Assembly (NCBI GenBank): GCA_012728335.1
Contig: JAAYFG010000017.1
Location: 1-38,771, forward strand
Length of the DNA: 38,771 bases
Origin: Tissierellia bacterium
GTDB lineage: Bacteria; Bacillota; Clostridia; Tissierellales; Peptoniphilaceae
Reading direction: 5' to 3'
The translations under genes were made by a program, and so were the position numbers. This document shows, in pieces, positions 8,056 through 16,255 of the stretch (its first letter is position 1; every line of letters starts with the position of its first letter). Under the pieces are notes generated by a model. It ran no database searches, was not told where the DNA came from, and was given only the letters and a program-made list of their open reading frames with translations.

Positions 8056-9333
8056 TTATTTGCCTATCATTATGTTTAGAATTTCCACGTCTGTTGATTT
8101 CATTCCTTCCCTAGCCATTCTACCAATGTTTTGGATAGTTCCTTCAACATCTTCTCCAACAAGACCTTCGCCAGAATGGAATGCTAAATTTTTCTTAGCT
8201 AAATCTATTGAAAGAAGTGCATTTTCTAGTGCTATTGCAATTTTTGATGCACAGGATGCCTTTGCTCCATCACATACGATACCGCCAGAAGTAACTAAGG
8301 TGTTTGTTACAATTTGATGTATTTGTTCATTGGACATGTCTAGCAAATATCCTATTCCACATCCAGCACCTGCTCCTGCACTTACAACTCCACAGAACGC
8401 TGATAGTTTGCCAATATATTGTTTTTGATGTATACCTACTAAATTGGATACGATCAATGCACGTAGCAATTTATCATGAGAGGCACCAATTTCTTTTGCA
8501 AAAGTGATGACTGGTACAGAAACTGTAATTCCTTGATTACCTGAACCTGAATTTATCATTACTGGAAGTACACAACCTCCCATTCTAGCATCGGATGCAG
8601 CTGATGCACTAGCTTTGACTTTAATTTTCACATTTTCGCAATCACCAGATTCTAAAATAGTCTTGCCTATAGTCAAGCCATAATCATTAGAAAGTCCTTC
8701 ATTAGATATTTCTGTATTGTACTCTATCTGTTGTTCAAGAAGAGAAGCTAGTTCTGGTCTGTCATGAAAATTCACTGAATTTGCAAACTCCAATATAGAG
8801 TCGATATTCAAGAAATCTAAATCGGTGGATTCTTCTGTCGTTTCCACATCTTTTTTCATCAAGACATTTTCATCTTTTACAATTTCAGTTATATTAGTAT
8901 GTCCATCTTTTATTTCTACGGAAGAACTTTTATCTCCTGCTGATAGTTCGCATCTTATGTAAAGATTAGAGATACCTTCTACAAGTTCAACTGAAACTAT
9001 ATTCTTTGAGATTATTTCATTAGCAATCTTAATATCATTTTCTGTAATTGTTTCAAGTACTTTAAGTTCTCTTGAAGGATCGCCTCCAACAATTCCAAGA
9101 GCGGCAGCTACTTCAATTCCTTTAAGACCACCAGAATTTGGGACTATAACTGATTTTACATTTTTGATTATATTCCCACTACAATAAAGTACAATTTTTT
9201 CTGGCATTTCTCCTAATACCTCTTTAGCCTTTGCAGCTGCCAATGCAATAGCAATTGGTTCAGTGCATCCAAGGGCTGGCATTAAGTCGCTTAATAACAG
9301 GTTTTCAAATTTATCTTGCATTAGTTTGTCCAT
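8056..9333 (-). CDS. cyuA: L-cysteine desulfidase / serine dehydratase alpha family protein (UPF0597, CyuA-like)
   Basis: A cytoplasmic iron-sulfur enzyme of 425 residues. Characterised relatives (archaeal cysteine desulfidase, E. coli YhaM/CyuA) break L-cysteine down to sulfide, ammonia and pyruvate with a [4Fe-4S] cluster. Expected features are present: MPALGCTEPIAIA near the N-terminus, NSGSGNQG in the middle, and the C-terminal Cys residues in AFCGVVSAGAGAGCGIG and GGIVCDGAKASCASK that should hold the cluster. Start chosen at 9333 because GGGGGAT lies four bases before ATG. It is divergent from a GntR gene, and its -10 box overlaps a palindrome, so control by that regulator in response to an amino acid is likely. 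Substrate (cysteine or another small molecule) is not proven. Confidence 0.85.
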   Translation of the reverse strand: MDKLMQDKFENLLLSDLMPALGCTEPIAIALAAAKAKEVLGEMPEKIVLYCSGNIIKNVKSVIVPNSGGLKGIEVAAALGIVGGDPSRELKVLETITENDIKIANEIISKNIVSVELVEGISNLYIRCELSAGDKSSSVEIKDGHTNITEIVKDENVLMKKDVETTEESTDLDFLNIDSILEFANSVNFHDRPELASLLEQQIEYNTEISNEGLSNDYGLTIGKTILESGDCENVKIKVKASASAASDARMGGCVLPVMINSGSGNQGITVSVPVITFAKEIGASHDKLLRALIVSNLVGIHQKQYIGKLSAFCGVVSAGAGAGCGIGYLLDMSNEQIHQIVTNTLVTSGGIVCDGAKASCASKIAIALENALLSIDLAKKNLAFHSGEGLVGEDVEGTIQNIGRMAREGMKSTDVEILNIMIGK

Positions 9334-9364
9334 TTATATCCCCCTAAATATGTTTAACTTGCAT

Positions 9365-9421
9365 ACTGATATTATCAGTGGTATTATTAGTAATAGTATC
9401 ACCGATATATTATTGTGTCAA
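9365..9421 (-). promoter_or_regulatory. cyuA promoter with palindromic operators
   Basis: On the minus strand TTGACA (9416-9421), 17 bases, TACTAT (9393-9398). Two palindromes sit over and downstream of the -10: an imperfect 25-base one centred at 9390 (9378-9402, ends GTGGTAT and AGTATCAC) and a perfect 7-1-7 one, ACTGATA-T-TATCAGT (9365-9379). Both are shared with the divergent GntR gene and are the obvious binding sites for it. Confidence 0.72.
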
Positions 9422-9451
9422 TAATATTATGACAATTTATTGGAGGATGAA

Positions 9452-10084
9452 ATGAACGAAAAAACTAATTTAAGGAACACTGTATATAAAGGAATTCAAA
9501 AGGATATATTAACTGGTAAATATTCTGTAGATAGCATAATAAATGAAAGAGAACTCATAGAGAAGTATGGAATAAGTAAATCTCCCATAAGAGATGCATT
9601 AATAGAATTATGCAATGATGGGATTCTAGTAAGTATTCCTAGATATGGATATAAAATAGTTTATTACTCCAAGGAATATTATCAAAACATAGTTGATTTC
9701 AGACTTTTAGTAGAGCCTGCACAACTTGAAAAATATTGGGATAGGTTAACAGATGATGATATATTAGAGCTAGAGAAATTACATATTGAGGGAACCAAAA
9801 ACCAAGATAGAGATAATATTGAATTGTATTGGAAGAGCAATTCAGAATTTCATCTAAAATTAGCATCGTTTTATCATGATGAATTCTTCTATGAAACATT
9901 AAAAAAGGCTTTAAATAGACAGATGGTTGCATTTGCTCAATTTTATTGGGGACATTGGGACAGATCTATTTTCTCTCTATATACAGAACAACATGAAGAT
10001 ATGATAAAGTTTTTAAAGGACAGAAACAAAGAAATGGCCATAGAAGAACTTAAAATTGACATAATAAGCTTTATAAAAATGTAA
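9452..10084 (+). CDS. GntR family regulator, FCD (FadR-like) subfamily
   Basis: A DNA-binding regulator of 210 residues. The N-terminal winged helix (about 5-75) has ERELIEKYGISKSPIRDAL, the GntR recognition motif, and then RYGYKIVYYS. The C-terminal helical ligand domain shows the FCD metal-site pattern: the Asp-containing VDFRLLVEP, SEFHLKLA and EQHEDMIKFL. Such domains bind small organic acids, often through a metal. Start at 9452 is set by GGAGG five bases before; an upstream TTG in frame (9440) is less likely. Divergent from the cysteine desulfidase-like gene over palindromic sites, it probably represses or activates that gene and itself. Its own promoter is not obvious. Confidence 0.9.
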   Translation: MNEKTNLRNTVYKGIQKDILTGKYSVDSIINERELIEKYGISKSPIRDALIELCNDGILVSIPRYGYKIVYYSKEYYQNIVDFRLLVEPAQLEKYWDRLTDDDILELEKLHIEGTKNQDRDNIELYWKSNSEFHLKLASFYHDEFFYETLKKALNRQMVAFAQFYWGHWDRSIFSLYTEQHEDMIKFLKDRNKEMAIEELKIDIISFIKM

Positions 10085-10086
10085 GC

Positions 10087-10125
10087 AAAGAGCAAACTAT
10101 TAGACTATTAGTTTGCTCTTTTTTT
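10087..10125 (+). terminator. Intrinsic terminator of the GntR gene
   Basis: AAAGAGCAAACTA (10087-10099) pairs perfectly with TAGTTTGCTCTTT (10109-10121), and a T-run follows. Confidence 0.92.
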
Positions 10126-10307
10126 ATTCTTAGGTCGAACATAAAATAGCGTAAAAGATGAAGGTAATTGACGAAAAGTGATTATTATTTATGGTATATG
10201 AAAAGCAAAATACAGAATAATTGGTTCAAATTTTTATCATCGTTTTTACTTTAAGACTGTAAAATGTTAAAATTTAGCCGAAATATAGTGTCTTAGTTTA
10301 TTTTAGG

Positions 10308-10316
10308 TGGTATAAT
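10308..10316 (+). promoter_or_regulatory. Extended -10 promoter of the MATE gene
   Basis: TGGTATAAT, a full TGN plus TATAAT, 26 bases before the MATE start codon; no clear -35 box. Confidence 0.55.
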
Positions 10317-10342
10317 ATTAGCTTAGATACGGAGGTTTTAAA

Positions 10343-11707
10343 ATGAGCAAAAGTATTTCACAATTTTCGACTGAAAAAGTCAGTAAATTGTTGTTAAAGT
10401 TCTCTATTCCTGTAATACTGTCATTTTTAGTAACAGAACTGTACAATATGGCTGATGTTTTCTTCGTAGGAAATTTTGAAAGTTCCTATGCTGTTGGCGG
10501 AATAACCGTCATTTTTCCGATACAAAAACTACTTGTTGCATTGAGTATAATGATTGCAATAGGTACGAGTACAGCAGTTTCTACTAGTATTGGACAAAAA
10601 AACATTGAACGTGCAAAGTCCCTAATGGGAAGTGGGATTTTATTAATTCTTTCAGTAGTATTACCTTTGGCAATTTTAGTATTTTTCTTTACTGATCAAG
10701 CACTACAATTAATAGGTGTAGATCCAGCGCTGATGGAATTAGCAAATAGGTACTTAAAAACTGTAGTTTTAGGAAGTACTTTCCTAGGCATGAATATGTA
10801 TCTGTCAAATGTTTTATTGGCTCTAGGAGACAATAAGACAAGTGTTTTGAGTAATACACTTGGTGCTTCAATAAACGTGCTTATAGACTATATTCTAGTC
10901 GTTAAAATGGGTTATGGAATAAGGGGTGCAGCAATAGCAACTGTTATTTCTCAAATCTGCGCTTGCACTTTTTCTACGATTAGATTTAGAAGCGTCTTAA
11001 AAGAAAAAGACTACAAATTGAAATTTGCATATGATAAGGCACTATTCGTAACAATAGTGACTTTAGGTATATCATCTTTCGTAATAGAAGCTGAAGATGG
11101 ATTTGTTATGGGAGTTCTGAATAAATTGCTTTCCAGCACAGTTGGTGCAGAAGGAGTAGTTATTTTAGGAATTATAACTAGAGTGTATATGTTTTTATTC
11201 ATTACTCTTATGGGAATATCAGCAGCTATGCAACCAATTGCAGCCTATAATGCTGGCGCAAAAGACTACAAGAGAGTGAAGAATGTAGTAAAGGAAACGA
11301 CTATATTTACAACTATTACTACTATCATATTGTGGGCATTTATGCTGATAAATGCAGAAACTATCATAGGAATATTTATTAAGGACAGAGACTTGATTTT
11401 GAAATCAGTAGATGCATTTAGAATTATGATTTCAGTCTTTCCTGTAATCAGCATTTACTATGTGGCAATATATTATTTCCAATCGATGAGACAAGCTAGA
11501 ATTGCTATAATTCTTTCACTAGTAAGACAGTTGATAAGTTTGGTAATTATATCGATAGTGTTAGTAAAAGTCTTTAATCTAGGAGCTATGGGAGTTTGGT
11601 TAGCATATCCTCTATCAGACATATTATCAGGAATCATTGCAGGAATATTAATGAAAAAAGAGAACGACAATTTGAACAAATTAATAAAAACAAAAGAAGC
11701 CAAATAG
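10343..11707 (+). CDS. MATE family efflux transporter (MepA-like)
   Basis: An integral membrane protein of 454 residues with about 12 predicted membrane helices in two homologous halves, as expected for cation-coupled multidrug and toxin exporters. Family marks include LLLKFSIPVILSFLVTELYNMADVFFVG at the N-terminus (quoted in part), the repeated ISAAMQPIAAYNAGAKDY at the start of the second half, and a basic C-terminus. GGAGG precedes the ATG. It is a single-gene unit with its own promoter and terminator. Substrate cannot be inferred. Confidence 0.92.
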   Translation: MSKSISQFSTEKVSKLLLKFSIPVILSFLVTELYNMADVFFVGNFESSYAVGGITVIFPIQKLLVALSIMIAIGTSTAVSTSIGQKNIERAKSLMGSGILLILSVVLPLAILVFFFTDQALQLIGVDPALMELANRYLKTVVLGSTFLGMNMYLSNVLLALGDNKTSVLSNTLGASINVLIDYILVVKMGYGIRGAAIATVISQICACTFSTIRFRSVLKEKDYKLKFAYDKALFVTIVTLGISSFVIEAEDGFVMGVLNKLLSSTVGAEGVVILGIITRVYMFLFITLMGISAAMQPIAAYNAGAKDYKRVKNVVKETTIFTTITTIILWAFMLINAETIIGIFIKDRDLILKSVDAFRIMISVFPVISIYYVAIYYFQSMRQARIAIILSLVRQLISLVIISIVLVKVFNLGAMGVWLAYPLSDILSGIIAGILMKKENDNLNKLIKTKEAK

Positions 11708-11717
11708 ACTATTTTTT

Positions 11718-11745
11718 ACCTTTGATAATTCAAAGGTTTTTTTAT
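11718..11745 (+). terminator. Intrinsic terminator of the MATE gene
   Basis: ACCTTTG (11718-11724) pairs with CAAAGGT (11731-11737) around ATAATT, followed by a T-run. Confidence 0.85.
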
Positions 11746-11792
11746 TACTATGGTTTTGTAAATTTATAATCTCAGTAGAAGTTAAATAAAAT

Positions 11793-11833
11793 AATAACAT
11801 TTTATGGCTATTAGTGATATACTAAATGTTATT
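11793..11833 (+). promoter_or_regulatory. Promoter with flanking 10-bp inverted repeat
   Basis: The extended -10 TGATATACT (11815-11823) lies between two perfect 10-base inverted arms, AATAACATTT (11793-11802) and AAATGTTATT (11824-11833). An operator for an unknown regulator is the simplest reading. No recognised riboswitch is seen before this ECF gene. Confidence 0.5.
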
Positions 11834-11855
11834 GAGGTAATTATGGGAGGTTAAA

Positions 11856-12350
11856 ATGGACAACAGACTAAATATTAAAAAACTATCAATTTATGCGGTT
11901 TTAATAAGTTTGACGACACTGGCAACTATGATCATTACGATTCCTATACCAGCAACAAAAGGATACATAAACATAGGTGATTTATTAGTTATGGTTTCAG
12001 CATTACTGATAGGTAGAAAAGGTGGATTTGTAGTTGGAGGACTAGGTTCTGCTATGGCAGATGTTCTTCTGGGATATGGGCATTATGCTCCAATTACTTT
12101 AATTGTAAAGGGAATAGAAGGATGGTTAACTGGGTATCTATACGAGAAGAGTAAGACTAAAAGCACTCGTATGCCAGTGATAGTAAGTGGTTTATGGATG
12201 GCGACAGGATATTTTATAGCAGAAATATTCTTATATGGGAAAGGTGCAATAGTTTCTCTTCCTGGAAACATCGTTCAAGGGTTAGCATGTGCAGCGCTTG
12301 CAACTGTTGTATTTCCAATGATAGAAAGAATATATAAAACTAATGCATAG
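11856..12350 (+). CDS. ECF transporter S component
   Basis: A membrane protein of 164 residues with about five to six helices. S-components bind a vitamin or related compound and dock to a shared energising module (EcfA/A'/T), which is not in this window. Family features: the N-terminal KKLSIYAVLISLTTLATM, then TKGYINIGDLLVMVSALLIG, the Gly-rich GGFVVGGLGSAMADVLLGY and the APITLIVKGIEG segment, as in the PF07155-type ECF proteins. GGGAGG precedes the ATG. The two unknown membrane genes that follow could share its transcript, since only 22 bases and no terminator separate it from the next. Substrate unknown. Confidence 0.85.
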   Translation: MDNRLNIKKLSIYAVLISLTTLATMIITIPIPATKGYINIGDLLVMVSALLIGRKGGFVVGGLGSAMADVLLGYGHYAPITLIVKGIEGWLTGYLYEKSKTKSTRMPVIVSGLWMATGYFIAEIFLYGKGAIVSLPGNIVQGLACAALATVVFPMIERIYKTNA

Positions 12351-12372
12351 ATTGTAACTAGGTGGTGTAAGA

Positions 12373-13050
12373 ATGAATGATAAAGCAAAAAACGCTCAAA
12401 TGGGCTTTAAATTAATGAAGTATTCGGTAGTAATTAGTGTCGTATTGACATTTATAGTAGACTTAACTATTAGTGAGGATTCAAGGTTTGCAGCAGGTTT
12501 AGGTTCATTGCCAGTATTAGTCCAAACGATATTATTAATAGTGGCATCATATAATTTACGAGAATTCAATAGCAATTTTAATAAATTTCATAATTTGGTA
12601 CTAATAACTACATTACCAAATATGATTGCAATGGCAACAGGTTGGTCAGTAAATGCAACAATTCTGTCAACTAAAATGGAAACCATGTCCACCGCATTAC
12701 TAATTGGGGTGCTTGCATTTGCAATAGCAATAATAGTTCTTACTATTAAGATGTACAAAGAGTTTGTGCTAGGTGTAAAAGATTTAGTTTCCAAAACTGA
12801 AGATTCAAATTTTGAGTTTTTGAATGTATTATCAGATCAATTCTACAAGAGGACATTAATACTTCAAGCATATCTTCCAATAGGAATGTTTGCTGGAATA
12901 CTTGTATTTGGAATGCTTATACCTGAAATGTTAATTACTTTTGTAATGATTATAACTATGATTACACTTGCATATTCACTATTTCATCTAATAAAGACAT
13001 TTAATTATTATGGAATTTGTGAAAGACTAGCTCCAAAACTTATAAAGTGA
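12373..13050 (+). CDS. Six-helix membrane protein of unknown function (paralog A)
   Basis: I do not recognise a named family. The 225 residues hold about six hydrophobic segments (near 15-30, 42-60, 72-92, 106-127, 160-183 and 185-208), with a short charged loop VKDLVSKTEDSNFEFL between the fourth and fifth. The N-terminal GFKLMK, the NLREFN loop, FYKR before helix five and the final CERLAPKLIK recur in the next gene, so the two are diverged copies. AGGTGG stands ten bases before the ATG. It follows the ECF S-component closely and may be transcribed with it. Confidence 0.75.
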   Translation: MNDKAKNAQMGFKLMKYSVVISVVLTFIVDLTISEDSRFAAGLGSLPVLVQTILLIVASYNLREFNSNFNKFHNLVLITTLPNMIAMATGWSVNATILSTKMETMSTALLIGVLAFAIAIIVLTIKMYKEFVLGVKDLVSKTEDSNFEFLNVLSDQFYKRTLILQAYLPIGMFAGILVFGMLIPEMLITFVMIITMITLAYSLFHLIKTFNYYGICERLAPKLIK

Positions 13051-13058
13051 AATAGTTC

Positions 13059-13082
13059 GGCGTCTTAAGGACGCCTTTTTTG
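13059..13082 (+). terminator. Intrinsic terminator between the two paralogs
   Basis: GGCGTC (13059-13064) pairs with GACGCC (13070-13075) around TTAAG, with six T residues after. Confidence 0.85.
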
Positions 13083-13117
13083 TAAACGAAAATGAGAGTA
13101 AATTAGGAGGGGGAATG

Positions 13118-13759
13118 ATGAACGATAGTGTAATGAAGATGGAAAAAGGATTTAAACTGTTAAAAATCTATATGATATTAACTGCTGTAACTGCAATTAA
13201 ACTAAATGACAAAGGTATAATGGGAAATATTTATACAGTTATACATATAGTAAATTTAATCATATACCTATTGGCTCTAAGTAATTTGAAAGAACTGAAT
13301 GAACATTTTGAGCGTAGTTACAATCACGCAATAAAGATGGCAATACTCATAATTGTTCCTCAAATCATTGGCTTGCTAATCACTCCATTCTTTTTTAGGG
13401 AAGATTATATGGGGATGCTTGGAATAATGAGCTTAATTCCTTTTGTCGTGCTCATCATATTTGTAGCTTCAACATTATTTCAAATTGTTTCACTAAAAGA
13501 GATATCATTGGGAATAGTAGAAATTGTAGAAAATAATGGCGAAGAAAGATTTCAATACATAGTTGAACTCTCTGAAAATTTCTATAAGAGAGTTGTTAGA
13601 TTGTATCTGGGTTTATTAGGAGTAATAATACTTGGCTTTTTGCCACCAATATTATTAATAGCAGTTATATCATTATTTATATATAATTTTTATCACATAT
13701 ATAAAGGCTATGAACTTGTGAGTACTTGTGAAAGATATACAATGGAATTAATAGGATGA
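13118..13759 (+). CDS. Six-helix membrane protein of unknown function (paralog B)
   Basis: A 213-residue relative of the preceding protein with the same layout: GFKLLK at the N-terminus, NLKELNEHFERSYNH after helix two, four central helices, FYKRVVRLY before helix five and CERYTMELIG at the end. Two ATG codons stand together (13115 and 13118); the second is chosen because its distance from GGAGG (seven bases) is normal. It lies behind a terminator and has its own strong ribosome binding site. Function unknown; neither copy carries recognisable catalytic or transport motifs. Confidence 0.75.
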   Translation: MNDSVMKMEKGFKLLKIYMILTAVTAIKLNDKGIMGNIYTVIHIVNLIIYLLALSNLKELNEHFERSYNHAIKMAILIIVPQIIGLLITPFFFREDYMGMLGIMSLIPFVVLIIFVASTLFQIVSLKEISLGIVEIVENNGEERFQYIVELSENFYKRVVRLYLGLLGVIILGFLPPILLIAVISLFIYNFYHIYKGYELVSTCERYTMELIG

Positions 13760-13785
13760 TTAAATCATAAATAAGCATATTATCT

Positions 13786-13818
13786 AGACTACTAGCTACT
13801 TTTAGTAGTCTGTTTTCT
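13786..13818 (+). terminator. Intrinsic terminator after paralog B
   Basis: AGACTACTA (13786-13794) pairs perfectly with TAGTAGTCT (13803-13811); the tail GTTTTCTT is only moderately T-rich. Confidence 0.7.
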
Positions 13819-13821
13819 TAC

Positions 13822-13853
13822 TTATACACAAATCCACAATCAGTTGTGCATAA
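13822..13853 (+). promoter_or_regulatory. DnaA-box cluster upstream of nrdJ
   Basis: TTATACACA (13822-13830) matches the DnaA box TTATNCACA fully, and TGTGCATAA (13845-13853) is the same consensus on the minus strand (TTATGCACA). Between them AAATCCACA (13830-13838) agrees with TTATCCACA at 7 of 9 positions. The two full boxes face each other. In E. coli DnaA directly controls nrdAB, so a similar link is reasonable here. Confidence 0.6.
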
Positions 13854-13865
13854 TTTTAAGTATCA

Positions 13866-13881
13866 TAACTATATATTGGGG
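13866..13881 (+). promoter_or_regulatory. nrdR box: NrdR box 1
   Basis: The core CTATATATTG (13869-13878) fits the NrdR consensus core CWATATATWG exactly. It lies 126 bases upstream of the second box. Confidence 0.55.
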
Positions 13882-13981
13882 TATACATTGAAAATTTTAT
13901 TTTGGTGAAAATTATATGCCCTACATATGATGGAATCAGTTTTCATAGTTTTTTCCTACTGAAAAACGACTTTTTTCAATG

Positions 13982-14010
13982 TTGTTTTCATATACTATAT
14001 ATGGTATAGT
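13982..14010 (+). promoter_or_regulatory. nrdJ promoter with NrdR box 2 in the spacer
   Basis: TTGTTT (13982-13987), 17 bases, TATAGT (14005-14010), with TGG directly before the -10 as an extended element. The core CTATATATGG (13995-14004), 9 of 10 bases of the NrdR core, fills the last part of the spacer, so a bound repressor would block polymerase. Confidence 0.7.
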
Positions 14011-14032
14011 TATAAATGCTAATGGAGATATA

Positions 14033-14048
14033 GAACAATATATTGTGC
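14033..14048 (+). promoter_or_regulatory. nrdR box: NrdR box 3
   Basis: CAATATATTG (14036-14045) is a perfect palindromic NrdR core, flanked by AA and TG as in the 16-base consensus. It lies just downstream of the transcription start and 41 bases (about four helical turns) from box 2. With box 2 it forms the usual NrdR pair. Confidence 0.75.
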
Positions 14049-14089
14049 TGTTCTCCTGTTGAAAAAGGTGATAATTAGGAGGTTTACAC

Positions 14090-16213
14090 ATGTTAAAGGT
14101 CGTTAAGAGAAACGGTAATGTAGTAGATTTTGAAATTGAAAAAATAGTAATAGCTATATCTAAAGCGATGAAAGAAACGGATGCTGGTGTCGATGAAAAA
14201 GTAGCACAAGATGTAGCAAAAACCATAGAAGATATGTTCAAAGGTGCAGAAAATGTTACTATTGAACAAATACAAGATAATGTAGAATTGGAACTGATGA
14301 AAGTCAGACCTGATGTAGCGAAAAAGTATATTCTTTACAGGGAAGAAAGAACTAAATTAAGAGAACAAGGCTGGAACATGACAGACCTTCAACGAGACAT
14401 ATATGAGAAAAAATACAGATATGACTCAGAGACTTTTGATGATTTTCTTGAAAGAGTAAGTGGTGGAAATTCTCCTATTAAAAAAGCGGTAAAAGATAAA
14501 AAATTCATGCCAGCAGGTAGAATACTTGCAGGTAGAGGACTTACTAAATTAGGTAAGAAACTTACACTATCAAATTGTTATGTAATGCCAAAAGTTGGCG
14601 ATAGTATAGAAGAAATATATGATACAGCAAAATACTTAGCTAGAACTTATTCTTATAGTGGTGGTGTTGGTCTTAATATTTCTAAGCTTAGACCAAATGG
14701 AGCAAAGGTAAATAATGCTGCTAACTCCACAACTGGTGCAGTTTCATTTATGGACTTATTCTCATTAACTACTAGTTTAATTGGAATGAGAGGGCGTAGA
14801 GGAGCACTAATGCTTAATATGGACGTAAGTCATCCTGACATTGAAGAGTTTATAAATGTAAAAAACGACTTAGAAAAAGTTACTAGTGCAAATATATCTG
14901 TAAACGTAAATGACGAGTTTATGAATGCTGTAAAAAATGATGGCGACTATGAACTGAGATTTGTAGTGGAAGCTACAGGAGAAGTAATTTCTAAAACTGT
15001 CAAAGCTAAAGATTTATTTAGACAACTGGCTAAGAACAACTGGAATATGGCAGAACCTGGAATTTTATACGAAGACAAAATAAATTCATGGCATCTAATG
15101 AGTGAAGACGAAGATTTTGAATATGCAGGTGTAAATCCATGTGCAGAAGAGCCACTACCAGCATTTGGTAGCTGTAATCTATCTTCAATTAACTTGGGAG
15201 AATTCGTAGCTAGTCCGTTTACAAAATATGCAAGATTTGAGTTTGAACCATTCGGACAACTAGTAAGAGATGGAGTAGTATATCTAAACGAAATACTAGA
15301 TGAAAATATGGATCATCACCCACTTCCAGAACAAAGAGAGATGAGTGGAAAACTTAGACAAATTGGTTTAGGTATAATGGGACTAGCAGATGTGTTCATT
15401 AAAATGGGAATTAAATATGGTTCCGATGAATCGATAAACCTAATTAATCAAATAGGTAGACTTCTTATAAATGAAGCACTTAGACAATCTGCTCTACTTG
15501 CTAAAGAGGAAGGACCTTTCCCAGCATATAAAGCAGAAGCTGTGTTAAACAGCCCATTTTTACTATCAAATGCTGATGATGACGTAATAGAATTAATTAG
15601 AGAACATGGACTTAGAAACTCACAACTATTGACTATTGCACCGACGGGAAGTATTTCTACACTTATAGGTTGTAGCAATGGTGTTGAGCCAATATTCCAA
15701 GTTTCTTATACAAGAAAAACTGAATCAATACACGGAATAGACACTTATTATCAAGTATATACTAAGATAGTTAAGGACTATATGGAAGCTAATAATCTTT
15801 CTGAAGAAGATGAACTTCCAGAATTCATAATTACGACTTCTAATTTGAACTATAATGACAGAATTAAAGTTCAAGCAGCTTGGCAACAGTTCATAGATGC
15901 AAGTATATCTTCAACAGTGAACGTTCCTAATGAATTTACAGTGGAAGACGTAGAAAACCTTTATAAATACGCTTGGGAAAGCGGAGTAAAAGGCATAACG
16001 ATCTATAGAGATGGATGTGCTAGATCAGGTATTTTATTTACTGAAAAGACATCTCAAAACAAGATAAAAGAATTACAAGATGAACTTAATAGAGAAATTG
16101 TAAAAGAGCTAGAAGCTAATCCTGACACTTGCCCAATGTGTGGTGGAACAATGAATCACACAGGTGGATGTGCAGAATGTCAAGAGTGTGGATACAGCCC
16201 TTGTGCAATCTAA
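14090..16213 (+). CDS. nrdJ: Adenosylcobalamin-dependent (class II) ribonucleotide reductase
   Basis: Reduces ribonucleotides to deoxyribonucleotides for DNA synthesis, using adenosylcobalamin to make the thiyl radical and needing neither oxygen nor a small subunit. Of 707 residues, 1-90 form an ATP-cone (VVKRNGNVVDFEIEKI), the allosteric site. The barrel has TLSNCYVMP (one redox Cys near 163), the finger loop NPCAEEPLPAFGSCNLSS (about 348-365, catalytic Glu and Cys), and the phosphate-binding TIAPTGSIS near 515. The C-terminal CPMCGG, CAEC, CGYSPC block is a Zn-ribbon-like tail that probably delivers electrons. GGAGG precedes ATG. The upstream region has three NrdR boxes and a DnaA-box cluster but no B12 riboswitch that I can see. 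Confidence 0.95.
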   Translation: MLKVVKRNGNVVDFEIEKIVIAISKAMKETDAGVDEKVAQDVAKTIEDMFKGAENVTIEQIQDNVELELMKVRPDVAKKYILYREERTKLREQGWNMTDLQRDIYEKKYRYDSETFDDFLERVSGGNSPIKKAVKDKKFMPAGRILAGRGLTKLGKKLTLSNCYVMPKVGDSIEEIYDTAKYLARTYSYSGGVGLNISKLRPNGAKVNNAANSTTGAVSFMDLFSLTTSLIGMRGRRGALMLNMDVSHPDIEEFINVKNDLEKVTSANISVNVNDEFMNAVKNDGDYELRFVVEATGEVISKTVKAKDLFRQLAKNNWNMAEPGILYEDKINSWHLMSEDEDFEYAGVNPCAEEPLPAFGSCNLSSINLGEFVASPFTKYARFEFEPFGQLVRDGVVYLNEILDENMDHHPLPEQREMSGKLRQIGLGIMGLADVFIKMGIKYGSDESINLINQIGRLLINEALRQSALLAKEEGPFPAYKAEAVLNSPFLLSNADDDVIELIREHGLRNSQLLTIAPTGSISTLIGCSNGVEPIFQVSYTRKTESIHGIDTYYQVYTKIVKDYMEANNLSEEDELPEFIITTSNLNYNDRIKVQAAWQQFIDASISSTVNVPNEFTVEDVENLYKYAWESGVKGITIYRDGCARSGILFTEKTSQNKIKELQDELNREIVKELEANPDTCPMCGGTMNHTGGCAECQECGYSPCAI

Positions 16214-16227
16214 ATTTTAATATATTG

Positions 16228-16255
16228 AACTCGAGTCGCAAGGCTCGAGTTTTTG
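16228..16255 (+). terminator. Intrinsic terminator of nrdJ
   Basis: AACTCGAG (16228-16235) pairs with CTCGAGTT (16244-16251) around an 8-base loop, followed by T residues. Confidence 0.9.

Noticed and set aside
8006-8507. Plus-strand open frames antisense to the cysteine desulfidase-like gene
   Set aside because: Shadows of a conserved gene; the first begins inside the terminator hairpin.
13854-14089. Cobalamin riboswitch before nrdJ
   Set aside because: The gene uses B12, but I find no B12-box-like conserved core in the leader; the region is explained by promoter and NrdR boxes.
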